From NCBI RefSeq assembly GCF_025717675.1, contig NZ_JAJIRT010000001.1, positions 496,001 through 560,000 on the forward strand: a stretch of DNA of 64,000 nucleotides, read 5' to 3'. The stretch is from Paucibacter sp. DJ2R-2 (GTDB taxonomy: Bacteria > Pseudomonadota > Gammaproteobacteria > Burkholderiales > Burkholderiaceae_C). The notes under the pieces were generated by a model, which saw nothing but the letters and a program-made list of their open reading frames with translations, was not told the origin of the DNA and searched no databases. The position numbers and the translations under genes were made by a program. Shown one piece after another: positions 34,871 through 43,140 of this stretch. Position 1 is the first letter of the stretch, and each line of letters begins with the position of its first letter.

Positions 34871-34999
34871 CCCTGCGACGTAAGTCAAGGAGGAGCCCGC
34901 GCAGCGGGCGGGGGATCGAGCTGGGGCACAGGGAGTCCAGTGGACTCCCTGTGCCAAGCGAGAGCCAAAGCCCTTGGGCTTTGGCATGGAGTCGCAGGG
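34871..34999 (+). repeat. Multi-hairpin repeat element, copy C
   Basis: The element is closed by a perfect 9-bp outer stem (CCCTGCGAC 34871-34879 with GTCGCAGGG 34991-34999). Inside are GTCAAGGAGGAG (34884-34895), hairpin 1 CCCGC-gca-GCGGG (34896-34908), linker CGGGGGATCGAG, hairpin 2 with a 13-bp stem and AGT loop (34926-34954), and hairpin 3 CCAAAGCC-cttg-GGCTTTGG (34965-34984). It lies between GH92 and GH47, inverted with respect to half copy B about 100 bp away. The remainder of the 347-bp gap shows no gene. Confidence 0.7.
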
Positions 35000-35086
35000 G
35001 TGCGCCGTCAGCCTGCGTCTCACGAGCAAGCTCCGGATCGCCTTGCCAGGATGTGTGCTTCATCACGGTCATCTCCTGGAGGGACT

Positions 35087-36514
35087 TCAACGCACCGGCG
35101 CCGACAGGCGCATCGGGTGGGCTTCGGTGTTGAAGGTCACGGCGTCAAAGTCCAGCGCCGATTTCGGCGAGAACAGCAGGTAGAAGTACTTGAAGGTCTC
35201 GGCGAAGAGGAAGCTTTCCATCGAGTCTTCATGCACCTTGCTGCGCACATCCTTGAGCGCCGCATAGCCCGCTTCCGTGCGGCAGTGGCGCACGAAGTCC
35301 TCGAAGAACTCGCGGCCCATGGCGCGGTAACGGGTGTCGCCGGTGAGCTGGTGCAAGTAGTAGGCCGACTCGACGATCTCGGGGCGCAGCGCGTACTCGG
35401 GCGACAGCACCTTCATGGTCTTGTAGTCCATGGACTCGGGTTCGATGCCGTGCAGACGCCACATGCGCAGGTTCGATTCCTGCAGCTTGCGCGCACGCTT
35501 GAGGTCGCCGCCCACGGCCAGCAGGGCCGGCATGAAGGCGTCCAGCGCGCCGTACTGCGTCTTGGTGCGGCGGCCGGTCTTCATGTCGGCGTGGCCGTAC
35601 CAGAAGCCGGTCTTGGTTTCGTCGCCCAGCACCTTGTTGACGCCGGCAATGCTGTGGTCCCACATGGCCTTGCACTCGTTGTCACCAAACAAGCGCCAGC
35701 ATTTGTACAGGTACTCGTAGTAGGAATCGATGCCGCCGCCGATGTGGGCGTCCGTACGCTCCCAGCGGCCGGTCTCGACGTTGATGGCCGAGCCGACCAC
35801 ACCGTCCGGTGAAGCACGGCGGTAGGTTTCCACCAGGGCGCGCTTGGCCTTCTCGAAGTAAATCGGCTGGCCGGTCAGCTTGCTCAGCATGCCGAACTCG
35901 ATGATCAGGGTGCCGGTTTCGGCCGGGTTGCTGATCGTGCCGCTGACCAGACCCGTGCGCAGATTGACATGGGTGTAGGGCAGGCCGGTGGGCGAATCGA
36001 ACACCGGCAGCAGGCGTTTGCCCAGATCTTCCGCCTTGGCCAGCAGTCGGGCATCGCCGCTGAGCTGGTAGGCCGAGACCAGGCCGCCGAGCAGGCGGAT
36101 GGTGATCTCGAAGTTCTGCACCGAGAGGTCCTGGTCAAAGTTCAGCTGGCTGGCGATCAGCTCGCGCGCCTCGTCGGACTCTTCCTTCAGCCCCATCACC
36201 AACAAGGTGCTCAGAGCGTCGACCGGGGTCATCAGCAGCGAGCTCTTGTACCAGTTGTGGCCGCTCTTGCTCAGGGGCTTGAGGGCGTCCTGGCCCCAGG
36301 CGTACTGCTTGTAGCCGCGCCAGGCGTGGCGGGTTTCTTCCTTGACGCGCTGGGCCAGCTGGGCTGATTCGGCCTCGCTGACCGGCTTGAGCGCGGGCAG
36401 GGGCGCGGCTTGGGCCATGGTGGCCACAGCGGCCAGGCACAGGCCGCTGAGCGCGCGGCGCGCTGGAGACCAAGCGGCAGAACGGGAAACAGAAGACAAG
36501 AAACGCTGACTCAT
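35087..36514 (-). CDS. GH47 family class I alpha-1,2-mannosidase
   Basis: This 475-residue protein has a signal peptide (ALSGLCLAAVATMAQAA). GH47 features include GHNWYKSSLLMTPVDALSTL, LRTGLVSGTISNPAETGTLI, GGGIDSYYEYLYKCWRLFGD, LRPEIVESAYYLHQLTGDTR, SMESFLFAETFKYFYLLFSP and the calcium-binding C-terminal FNTEAHP. GH47 is mainly eukaryotic (ER and Golgi trimming) and has a few studied bacterial members, including one from Caulobacter. It should cut alpha-1,2-mannose from high-mannose glycans in the periplasm. Start 36514 makes an ATGA overlap with the kinase. Confidence 0.92.
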   Translation of the reverse strand: MSQRFLSSVSRSAAWSPARRALSGLCLAAVATMAQAAPLPALKPVSEAESAQLAQRVKEETRHAWRGYKQYAWGQDALKPLSKSGHNWYKSSLLMTPVDALSTLLVMGLKEESDEARELIASQLNFDQDLSVQNFEITIRLLGGLVSAYQLSGDARLLAKAEDLGKRLLPVFDSPTGLPYTHVNLRTGLVSGTISNPAETGTLIIEFGMLSKLTGQPIYFEKAKRALVETYRRASPDGVVGSAINVETGRWERTDAHIGGGIDSYYEYLYKCWRLFGDNECKAMWDHSIAGVNKVLGDETKTGFWYGHADMKTGRRTKTQYGALDAFMPALLAVGGDLKRARKLQESNLRMWRLHGIEPESMDYKTMKVLSPEYALRPEIVESAYYLHQLTGDTRYRAMGREFFEDFVRHCRTEAGYAALKDVRSKVHEDSMESFLFAETFKYFYLLFSPKSALDFDAVTFNTEAHPMRLSAPVR

Positions 36515-37449
36515 GAGGAAACCTTTTCTTGAAGCTGATCGAACAGCCGGCCCATGGCCAGCGGTGTCGGTGGGGTGGCGCCCGCCTGCAGGCAGGCGGC
36601 GGAGCCGGCGGCCAAGGCCGCGTGCAGATGGGCTTGCAAAGGGCGATCGGGGTGGCGGCTGAGGCTGTGGAGCAGACCGGCGGCGCTGGCATCGCCCGCG
36701 CCCACCGTGTCCACCACGGCCACGGCCGGGGCCATGGCGTCCACGCGCTCTTCGCCACGGTAGAGGCTGGCACCATGGCCGCCGCGGGTCAGCAGGCACA
36801 GCGCGTTCGGGTTCAGCGCGCGCAGGCGCTGCAGCGCCGCGTCCAGTTCCAGGCCGGGGCATAGATCGGGGAAAAGACCGCGCAGATCGTCGTCCGAGAC
36901 CTTGATCAGGTCGGCGACGGCGGCCATGCGATGGAGCGTCGGTGTGTAGCGTTCGTCCATCACCTTGCGGAAGTTCGGGTCGTAGCTGATGGCCACGCCC
37001 TGCTCTTTCAAATGCTCGGCCAAGGCGACCAGGCGGCCGGCCAGGGGCTCGCGCGCCAGGCTGATGCCGCCGAAATGCGCCCAGCGCAGCTGGCGTGACC
37101 AGCCCTCGGGCAGGGCCGCGGGGTCGAAGTAGAGGTCGGCGCTGTCGTCGCCAATGAAGAAGTAGCGCGGCGGCTCGCCCTGCTCCACCATGGCCAGCAG
37201 CGGCGAGCGCGGCGAGCGCTGCAGCAGGCGCATGTCCAGGCCCACGGCCTCGCTGGCGGACCAGAGATCATCGCCAAAGCGGTCGGCGCTGATGGCGCCG
37301 GCAAAAGCCGTGCGCTCACCCAGCGCCGCCAGCGCACGCGCCACATTCCAGGTGGAGCCGCCCGCCCGGGCCTGCCAATGGCCCTCGCCCTGGTGGATCA
37401 TGTCGGTCAGCGCCTCGCCGGCGCAGAGCATCAGCGGCGCGTCATGCAT
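36511..37449 (-). CDS. PfkB-family sugar kinase, probable fructokinase
   Basis: This is a 312-residue kinase. It shows the N-terminal CAGEALTDMI start, the RAGGSTWNVARALAALGE motif, and the C-terminal VVDTVGAGDASAAGLLHSL with the catalytic Asp of GAGD. The sequence fits fructokinases of the PfkB group better than ribokinase. Placed just after the AGE-family isomerase, it should phosphorylate fructose made from mannose. The start at 37449 overlaps the isomerase end by 8 bp, and its stop overlaps the GH47 start by ATGA. Confidence 0.85.
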   Translation of the reverse strand: MHDAPLMLCAGEALTDMIHQGEGHWQARAGGSTWNVARALAALGERTAFAGAISADRFGDDLWSASEAVGLDMRLLQRSPRSPLLAMVEQGEPPRYFFIGDDSADLYFDPAALPEGWSRQLRWAHFGGISLAREPLAGRLVALAEHLKEQGVAISYDPNFRKVMDERYTPTLHRMAAVADLIKVSDDDLRGLFPDLCPGLELDAALQRLRALNPNALCLLTRGGHGASLYRGEERVDAMAPAVAVVDTVGAGDASAAGLLHSLSRHPDRPLQAHLHAALAAGSAACLQAGATPPTPLAMGRLFDQLQEKVSS

Positions 37450-38683
37450 GGCCAGAGCCCTCAGCCGATGCAGCGTCCAGTACCGCCACGATGTCGTAGC
37501 AGGCGCCCATGGTGTGATAGTCCACCTTGCCGGCCGGGCTCTTTTCGTCGCTGTACTTGCGGTTCTGCGCGTCGAGGATGCGCCACCAGGCGCCATGCTC
37601 GTGGTCGACAAAATGCGTCCAGCTGTAAGCCCAGAGGCGCTCGTACCAGTCCCAGTAGAAGGGGTGCTTGGTGCGCTGGGCCAGCATGGCGGCGGCGGCC
37701 GCGCTTTCGGCCTGGACCCAGAAGTACTTGTCTGCGTCGCAGATTTCCAGCTCGGGCGAGATGGAATAGCACAGGCCGCCATGCTCGGCATGCCAGCCCT
37801 TCTCCACCGCCACCTTGAACAGGCGCTCGGCCGTGGGCAGAGCCCAGCTGAGGTCGCGCTCCAAGGCACCGCCCAGCGACTCCAGCTGCAGCAACAGCTT
37901 GGCCCATTCGGTGAAATGGCCGGGCTGGTAGCCCCAGGGCCGGAACAGATTGGCCGGGTCGTTGATGTTGAACTGCCAGTCGGGCTGCCAGTTCGCGTCG
38001 TAGTGCTCCCAGATCAAGCCGCCGCAGCGCTCGGCCTGGCGCTGGGTGATGTTGAAAGCCACGGTGTAGGCGCGCTCCAAGTAACGCGTTTCGCCCGTGG
38101 CACGGTAGGCGGCCAGCAGCGCCTCGCAGGCGTGCATGTTCGCGTTCTGGCCGCGGTAGCTGGAGCGCTCGCTCCAGTCGCGGCTGGCTTCGTCGGCGTA
38201 GAGGCCGGCCTCGGGCTCCCAGAAACTGCGCTCCATCAGCTCGAAGGTCTCGGCCACCCAGGGCCGCGCTTCTTCCAGCCCGGCCATCAGCGCATGCGAG
38301 TAGGCCAGCAGCACAAAGGCCTGGCCGTAGGCATGCTGGGTGCCATCCACCACTTCACGGCCGCCAGGGTGGCAACGCAACAGCCAGCTGTAACCGCCAA
38401 ACTCGCTGTCGCGGTGCGCCTCGCGCAAGAAGCTCAGCGCATGGCGCAGGCCGTCCAGATACTCTGGCTGGCCGAAGTGGCGGTAGGCCATGGCGTAGGT
38501 GAAGACGAAGCGCGTGCTGCTGACCAGATGGCGCTGCTCGGCGTCGTAGACGCTGCCGTCGTCCTTGAAGAAGTGGTACATGCCACCGCTCCAGTCGATG
38601 CAGCGCGGGTGGTAGAAGCTCATGCTGTGCTGCGCATGGGCGAGCAGCACCGCCCGAGAGCGAAAGTCGGGGAGATTGGACAT
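37442..38683 (-). CDS. AGE-family isomerase, probable D-mannose isomerase
   Basis: This 413-residue alpha/alpha-barrel protein of the N-acylglucosamine 2-epimerase superfamily has RFVFTYAMAYRHFG, DGTQHAYGQAFVLLAYSHAL, RGQNANMHACEALLAAYRAT, and FRPWGYQPGHFTEWAKLLLQ, with the conserved histidines of the catalytic pair. It could interconvert mannose and fructose (mannose isomerase) or act as a 2-epimerase. The adjoining mannosidases and kinase favour mannose to fructose. It follows lacI by 75 bp and heads the catabolic genes of the operon. Confidence 0.83.
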   Translation of the reverse strand: MSNLPDFRSRAVLLAHAQHSMSFYHPRCIDWSGGMYHFFKDDGSVYDAEQRHLVSSTRFVFTYAMAYRHFGQPEYLDGLRHALSFLREAHRDSEFGGYSWLLRCHPGGREVVDGTQHAYGQAFVLLAYSHALMAGLEEARPWVAETFELMERSFWEPEAGLYADEASRDWSERSSYRGQNANMHACEALLAAYRATGETRYLERAYTVAFNITQRQAERCGGLIWEHYDANWQPDWQFNINDPANLFRPWGYQPGHFTEWAKLLLQLESLGGALERDLSWALPTAERLFKVAVEKGWHAEHGGLCYSISPELEICDADKYFWVQAESAAAAAMLAQRTKHPFYWDWYERLWAYSWTHFVDHEHGAWWRILDAQNRKYSDEKSPAGKVDYHTMGACYDIVAVLDAASAEGSGHA

Positions 38684-38758
38684 GGTGAGGAAAATTAGAG
38701 TTAGGCGCTTTGAGCGAATGGGGCCCGTGTCGATTGCCTTGAATGACTCATCCGTCGG

Positions 38759-39778
38759 TCAATCGTCACTGCTGCTCTCCCGCACGATCATCTGGACCGG
38801 CAGAACCAGTTCGGCAGGGGGTTCATCGGGTTTGAGGCGCAGCAAAAGCTCCACGCCCGAGGCACCCAGCGCCTCTTTGTCCACGTGCACCGTGCTCAGC
38901 GGCGGCACGGCCACGGCCGCGCTGCTGATGTCGTCGAAGCCGACGACCATGATGTCGTAGGGAACCTTCAAGCCCTCGTTCAGACAGGCCTTCATCGCCA
39001 CCAGGGCGGTGCTGTCGTTGTAGCAAAACACGGCATCGGGCGGCTTGGGCAGCTTGAGCAGGCTGCGCATGGCCTCGACCACGCCCTCGTCGCCCTCGCC
39101 CATGGTCGGCACGATGACCTCAAGGTCGGGGTCAGCGTGCACCTTGGCATCGAACAGCGCGCGGCGAAAACCGCGGTTGCGCTGCTGAATGCTGTAGTGG
39201 GCCAGGGAGCCCGAGAGCATGGCGATGCGCCGCTTGCCGCTGCGCAGCAGATGCCGGGTGGCCAGGTAGCCGCCCAGGGCGTTGTCCGGGTTGATGGAAC
39301 TGAAGCCGCGGCGGTGCATGTCCACCAGCACCATGGGCTTGCCCGTCAGCATCAGCGCACTCAACACCTCGGGCTCAAAAAAGCCCGCGCACAAAATCGC
39401 ATCGGGCGCATGCACCCGCACCTGCTCCAGCACCGGCTCCGCCGGGCCCACGACGATGAAGGACAGCGCAATCCCCTCGCGCCGGCAGGCCGCCTCGGCG
39501 CCATGCAGCACCGGCGAGAAGAAGGGGCTGGACGCCAGCGTGTTGTGCTGGCTGTGAAGCAAGAAGGCGATGCGCCGGATGCGGCCTTTTTTCAGCTGCG
39601 AATGGTCATAACCGAGCCGAGCCGCAGCCTCGCGCACCTTGTTGCGCGTCACCTCGGTCATGCCGGCCTGGTTCTTCAGCGCCCGCGACACGGTGCCGAT
39701 CGACAAGCCCGTGGCCTCCGCGATGTCGCGGATGGTGACCGACTGGCCGCCGCCGTTGCCATTGCCGCTTCCGCTCAT
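38759..39778 (-). CDS. LacI family transcriptional regulator of the glycan locus
   Basis: This is a 339-residue repressor. The HTH and hinge occupy residues 14-70 (VTIRDIAEATGLSIGTVSRA then LKNQAGMTEVTRNKVREAAA). The periplasmic-binding-like effector domain follows, ending with FDDISSAAVAVPPLSTVHVD. It is the first gene of the isomerase-kinase-mannosidase operon and has GTTTAnTAAAC palindromes on both sides of its promoter, so it probably represses itself, the operon and the receptor operon at 61 kb. The inducer is probably mannose, fructose or a glycan fragment; this is inference. Confidence 0.88.
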   Translation of the reverse strand: MSGSGNGNGGGQSVTIRDIAEATGLSIGTVSRALKNQAGMTEVTRNKVREAAARLGYDHSQLKKGRIRRIAFLLHSQHNTLASSPFFSPVLHGAEAACRREGIALSFIVVGPAEPVLEQVRVHAPDAILCAGFFEPEVLSALMLTGKPMVLVDMHRRGFSSINPDNALGGYLATRHLLRSGKRRIAMLSGSLAHYSIQQRNRGFRRALFDAKVHADPDLEVIVPTMGEGDEGVVEAMRSLLKLPKPPDAVFCYNDSTALVAMKACLNEGLKVPYDIMVVGFDDISSAAVAVPPLSTVHVDKEALGASGVELLLRLKPDEPPAELVLPVQMIVRESSSDD

Positions 39779-39902
39779 GCCGGCACTCCGGGTTGGCAGG
39801 GCGGCGTGCAGCCTAGCGCTGCGCGAAGGCGCAACAAGCCCAGCAGCGGCGATTTCGAATGCAGCATCAGCAACACGGTGTCTCCGGTGTTCTCGATCTT
39901 AG

Positions 39903-39913
39903 GTTTAATAAAC
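39903..39913. promoter_or_regulatory. LacI-type operator O2 of the lacI operon (GTTTAATAAAC)
   Basis: A perfect palindrome of the form GTTTA-n-TAAAC lies about 60 bp downstream of the predicted start of the lacI operon transcript. The same word recurs at 40040, 61343 (one mismatch) and 61467, and I saw no others in the window. Confidence 0.7.
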
Positions 39914-39977
39914 GCATCATCGTGCGCTTCCAAGGCTCAGGCGAAGGCACTTCACCCGGCTTTGTTCATGGGTGATG

Positions 39978-40006
39978 TTTATATCCAGCGCTTTTTTGAG
40001 CGTCAA
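39978..40006 (-). promoter_or_regulatory. Sigma70-type promoter of the lacI/mannosidase operon
   Basis: On the minus strand TTGACG (40006-40001) is separated by exactly 17 bp from TATAAA (39983-39978). Transcription would start near 39971, giving a leader of about 190 bases before lacI. Operators lie 33 bp upstream of the -35 box and 64 bp downstream of the -10 box. Confidence 0.72.
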
Positions 40007-40039
40007 CCAAAGTGACGGAAGACAGGTGTTTTTAGCGCG

Positions 40040-40050
40040 GTTTACTAAAC
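40040..40050. promoter_or_regulatory. LacI-type operator O1 of the lacI operon (GTTTACTAAAC)
   Basis: A perfect GTTTA-n-TAAAC palindrome lies 33 bp upstream of the -35 box of the lacI promoter. Its centre is 137 bp from O2, close to 13 helical turns, which would allow repression by looping. The rest of the gap from 39779 to 40161 shows no gene. Confidence 0.7.
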
Positions 40051-40161
40051 AAGCGCGAAGAGGAGGGTGCGGCAGGCCATGCGCATGCACGAGCACCTTC
40101 ATTCGCTCGCCGCGACACCGGGTACATTCCGGTAGGCGGTCAACGTACCGGAGAAGCTCGG

Positions 40162-40983
40162 ATGCGCATGAAGTTGCAATGGCCCCCGGGGAAAACATGC
40201 TTGAGGCGGCTTGCACCCCGCCTCATCGCGCTTGTGCTCTCTTGCCTGGCCCCAGGGCTCGCGGCGGCGGCAGCCGATGAGGTGTTGCGAATCTGTGTGG
40301 TCGATGTGCCGCTGCCCCCGTTTTTCAGCGGTGACGAGAACAAGCCTGGTTTGACGGAGAGGCTGCTTCGTGACGCCGCACGAGGCGCCAGCCTCCAGAT
40401 TGAATTCGAGCGCTTACCCCAGCCAAGATGCCGGGCCTTGTTGTTAAAGGGCACGATCGACGGCATGTTTGCTGCCCCGATCTCGGTGCACACCGAATCT
40501 TTCGCCTTTCCCCGACTCGCCGACCGGCAGATTGATCGATCGCGCCGAGTGATGACCATTGAGTACGTCCTGGTACGTCGGGCCGGAACTCACTTCGACT
40601 GGGACGGCAGAGAGTTCTCGCCAGAGGCTCAACCCTTGATCGGTGTGAGGCGCGGTGTGTCCTTGCTGATGGAGCGACTCACCGCGGTCGGCGCCAGAGT
40701 CGATGATGGAGCAGCCTCCTACGAGCAGGCGCTGAACAAGCTCGTAGCCGGACGCACCCATCTAGCGGTCGTACCCCGACATTCGCTGCAGGCCTACCAG
40801 GCCAACTTGAAACCGACGGAGCAGGAGTTGCCTAAGTTGGAAGCGCTCCGAACTTCGCTGCTCACTCAGGACTTCTACATTGCGATACGGCCAGACCTGG
40901 ACCCCATCAGGCGTTCGACGGCTGAGTCTTTTTGGCAAGAAATCGGGCGACTGCGTGATCTTGACGCCTATCGCCTGAAATAG
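40162..40983 (+). CDS. Periplasmic amino-acid-type substrate-binding protein
   Basis: This 273-residue protein has a signal peptide (LIALVLSCLAPGLAAAAA) and a bacterial family 3 solute-binding fold (SBP_bac_3): LRICVVDVPLPPFFSGDENK, GLTERLLRDAARG, DGMFAAPIS, IGVRRGVSLLMERL and QALNKLVAGRTHLAVVP. No permease or ATPase genes are adjacent, so it may feed a distant transporter or act as a sensor input. It is divergent from lacI. Confidence 0.78.
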   Translation: MRMKLQWPPGKTCLRRLAPRLIALVLSCLAPGLAAAAADEVLRICVVDVPLPPFFSGDENKPGLTERLLRDAARGASLQIEFERLPQPRCRALLLKGTIDGMFAAPISVHTESFAFPRLADRQIDRSRRVMTIEYVLVRRAGTHFDWDGREFSPEAQPLIGVRRGVSLLMERLTAVGARVDDGAASYEQALNKLVAGRTHLAVVPRHSLQAYQANLKPTEQELPKLEALRTSLLTQDFYIAIRPDLDPIRRSTAESFWQEIGRLRDLDAYRLK

Positions 40984-41147
40984 CTGATGAGTCCATGGGG
41001 CCCGCCCCCCGACCCGGGCCCTGGACGTCGATTCGCCGGGCCTCCAGGCAGAATCCCGAGGATCGGGGCGAGCTTGGCGTCTGGCCTACCGGGAAGCCCA
41101 CCTTTAATGAATGAATAAATGAACGAGTTAAGAACGGAGCCGCATCC

Positions 41148-41591
41148 ATGGCACTGACGAAAAAGGGCGAGTTCTGGTACGGCACGACCTCGGGCGACAC
41201 CCAAGCCGAGCTGCGCAGCTACAGCGTGGCGAATCGCCACGAGGCCACTCGCTTTGCCGCATCCAAATGCAGCAGTTGCGGCTGCCGGACCTTCGCGCTG
41301 CAGAGCGATGAAGAAGCCGGCGTGGCCATCCGCACCTGCACCGACTGCGGCCAGGAGCACCTGATGGGCGACAGCGCGAACCACCTGGAAGGATCCGCAC
41401 CCGAGACGCACGAGTGCGTGTGCGAGAACGAAGTTTTCGAGCTGATGTCCGGCGTCTCCGTGGTCGAGGGCAGCCACAAGCTGCGCTGGTACTACATCGG
41501 CTGCCACTGCGTGGAATGCAATCTGGTCGGGGTCTTCGCCGACTGGCCGTGCGAAGCGGGCGATGCGGCGGCCTTTCTCGCCAAGGTGTGA
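41148..41591 (+). CDS. Hypothetical protein with several zinc-binding-like cysteine pairs
   Basis: This 147-residue protein contains CSSCGC, CTDCG, CVCE and CHCVEC motifs, which could hold one or two zinc ions in a ribbon fold. A central segment (VAIRTCTDCGQEHLMGDS) resembles rubredoxin-like or zinc-ribbon insertions. No family is recognised. The 164 bp upstream contain an imperfect inverted repeat (40990-41023) without a T-tract. Confidence 0.65.
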   Translation: MALTKKGEFWYGTTSGDTQAELRSYSVANRHEATRFAASKCSSCGCRTFALQSDEEAGVAIRTCTDCGQEHLMGDSANHLEGSAPETHECVCENEVFELMSGVSVVEGSHKLRWYYIGCHCVECNLVGVFADWPCEAGDAAAFLAKV

Positions 41592-41650
41592 AGGCCGGCC
41601 GAAGCCCACTCCGGGTTCAGGCTCGCAAGCTCGGGGTCACTGCAGGCTTA

Positions 41651-41700
41651 GAGTCAGGGCTCAAGCTTCAAGCCCTGGCTTGAGCACGACCTGACCCTCT
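41651..41700. repeat. REP-like palindromic repeat, degenerate copy 1
   Basis: The segment GAGTCAGGGCTCAAG, then arms CAGGGCT (41655-41661) and AGCCCTG (41671-41677), then CCTGACCCT, resembles the GGTCAGG…CCTGACC palindromes at 42066, 47238 and 47320. It lies directly before the AraC remnant. Confidence 0.45.
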
Positions 41701-42055
41701 CGCGCCGGCGCGCCAGCACGTCCGCTCGCCGCCCTGGCTGCTGCAATGCCGAGATGCCTTGCAGGCCGACAGCCTGTACACCGTGTGCGAGCATGGCCTG
41801 TGCAAGCTGATGCTGGAGTTGGGCCTGCATCCCGTCCATCTGGCACGCGTTTTCCGCAGCCACTTCCGCTGCTCACCGGGCAACTTCGCGCGCCAGTACC
41901 GGCTGCAGCGCGCAGCCAGGCTGCTGGCACACGGCCGCCTCAGCCTCAGCGATATGGCGCGGGACTGCGGTTTCTTCGAGCAGCCCCATCTGAGCCGCAG
42001 CTTCCGCGCGCGTTTCGGTATGACGCCTCGTGAGTACAGAGTTCGGGCGGGATGA
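41684..42055 (+). pseudogene. AraC-family C-terminal remnant
   Basis: About 123 codons remain between a stop at 41681 and TGA 42053-42055. They encode only the double HTH of an AraC regulator: PPWLLQCRDALQADSLYTVC, LHPVHLARVFRSHFRCSPGN, YRLQRAARLLAHGRLSLSDM and GMTPREYRVRAG. There is no sensor domain and no good start (TTG 41759 is the first candidate), so it is most simply the end of a decayed gene. A second, shorter copy of the last 12 codons lies at 47271-47309. Confidence 0.7.
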
Positions 42056-42105
42056 AGCTCGGTGAGAGTCAGGTCTTGCCTTCAGACTTAAGGCCTGACC
42101 CCGAG
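42017..42105 (+). repeat. Left direct repeat of the accessory island (AraC end plus REP-like palindrome)
   Basis: This segment holds the codons GMTPREYR to the stop, a short linker, then GTCAGGTCTT (42068-42077) and AAGGCCTGAC (42090-42099), a near-perfect inverted repeat. It aligns over its whole length with 47271-47357, in the same orientation, with many substitutions. The two copies bracket four genes. Confidence 0.6.
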
Positions 42106-42266
42106 CCCTGCTTAAGGCCTAACCCCGAGCCCTGCTCAGCCGGTAGACCCTCAGCCGGATCAGCGAGGCCTTCTCGTTCGCCTGCTGTCCTGAAGCTTGT
42201 GGATGGCAGCTTCCTGGGCCGTCGATAACGTCGCGGTCCCTGTCACCCCAAACATTGGAGAACGAA

Positions 42267-42875
42267 ATGGCGAAAGTCCTCTATATCGATGATATTCACC
42301 TGGCAACTACGCGCAGTCGTCCGCCTCGACTTCTCGTGACAGTACAAGGTCGAGTCACGAGCACTGGCTGGTCAGGCGGGCGTCTTGAGCCTTGGGTGTA
42401 CATCGTGCCGCCTGGCGATGGCCTGCAAGACCTCGATTTCGTCGCAACACCTCCATCGGGACCGGCCGGTCAAGCATTGATGCCGATTACCGGCGGGACC
42501 AGCTTTTGGTTGCCCGAATGGTGCAAGGGCGTGCGCGTGCATGCCAGCGCCAACTGCATGGAGAGCTTGGTTCCAGGACGTGAGCCTCTCCATCTTCTTG
42601 GCGCAACTGAAGAAGGAGATCCCGGCGATAGCTGGCCTTGGCAAGATCCCGACTCTTGGCCTTGGCTTATCGCACCGGAACACGCAGAAACGTTGCAGCG
42701 CTTAGCCTCTACAGGATCTGCGGCAACTGCTGAGTGCAAGGTATCAGACCTGATCGGCCGGCCGGCACGGATCATTCGAGATGGTGATCCGACCGACATG
42801 ATGTATTTGCCTGAGAGGGTGACGGTGGTGCTCGCACGAGACAAGAGCGTGATCGTTGATGTTCGGTTCGGATAG
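42267..42875 (+). CDS. Hypothetical protein with a C-terminal I78 inhibitor-like segment
   Basis: This is a 202-residue protein. The last 45 residues (SDLIGRPARIIRDGDPTDMM, then YLPERVTVVLARDKSVIVDV) follow the pattern of the I78 peptidase inhibitor family (core G-x-P-x-R-V-I-x-P-G, D-Y-x-P-x-R-L-x-V). The usual disulfide cysteines are only partly present. The N-terminal 150 residues are unfamiliar and include a Trp/Asp-rich DSWPWQDPDSWPWL stretch. There is no signal peptide. GGAG precedes ATG 42267. Confidence 0.6.
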   Translation: MAKVLYIDDIHLATTRSRPPRLLVTVQGRVTSTGWSGGRLEPWVYIVPPGDGLQDLDFVATPPSGPAGQALMPITGGTSFWLPEWCKGVRVHASANCMESLVPGREPLHLLGATEEGDPGDSWPWQDPDSWPWLIAPEHAETLQRLASTGSAATAECKVSDLIGRPARIIRDGDPTDMMYLPERVTVVLARDKSVIVDVRFG

Positions 42876-43140
42876 CCAGACGGACGGCACAGCGCTCCTT
42901 GGGGCACGTTGCGGTAACGAACGCCGACGCAACAGTGGCGCGCTGCTTCATCAAATCTGCTGACCTCTGTCCCGATAGTTTCATCAAGCAGCGACTGCCC
43001 GCACCTAGACTGCCCTCAAACACAGAGGTAGCTCTCGTTCATCCCATCTTCAAACGCCCACACGGCGGGTGACGAGACAGCGAACGGACAAGGCCAAGTT
43101 CTCGCTCTTGCAAGCGCCCCTCTGCTTCAAGGGACAAATC

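Noticed and set aside
41759-42055. A functional small 98-residue HTH gene starting at TTG
   Set aside because: The frame encodes only the end of an AraC DNA-binding domain, stays open upstream to a stop at 41681 with matching AraC sequence, and has no ribosome site, so a remnant is simpler.
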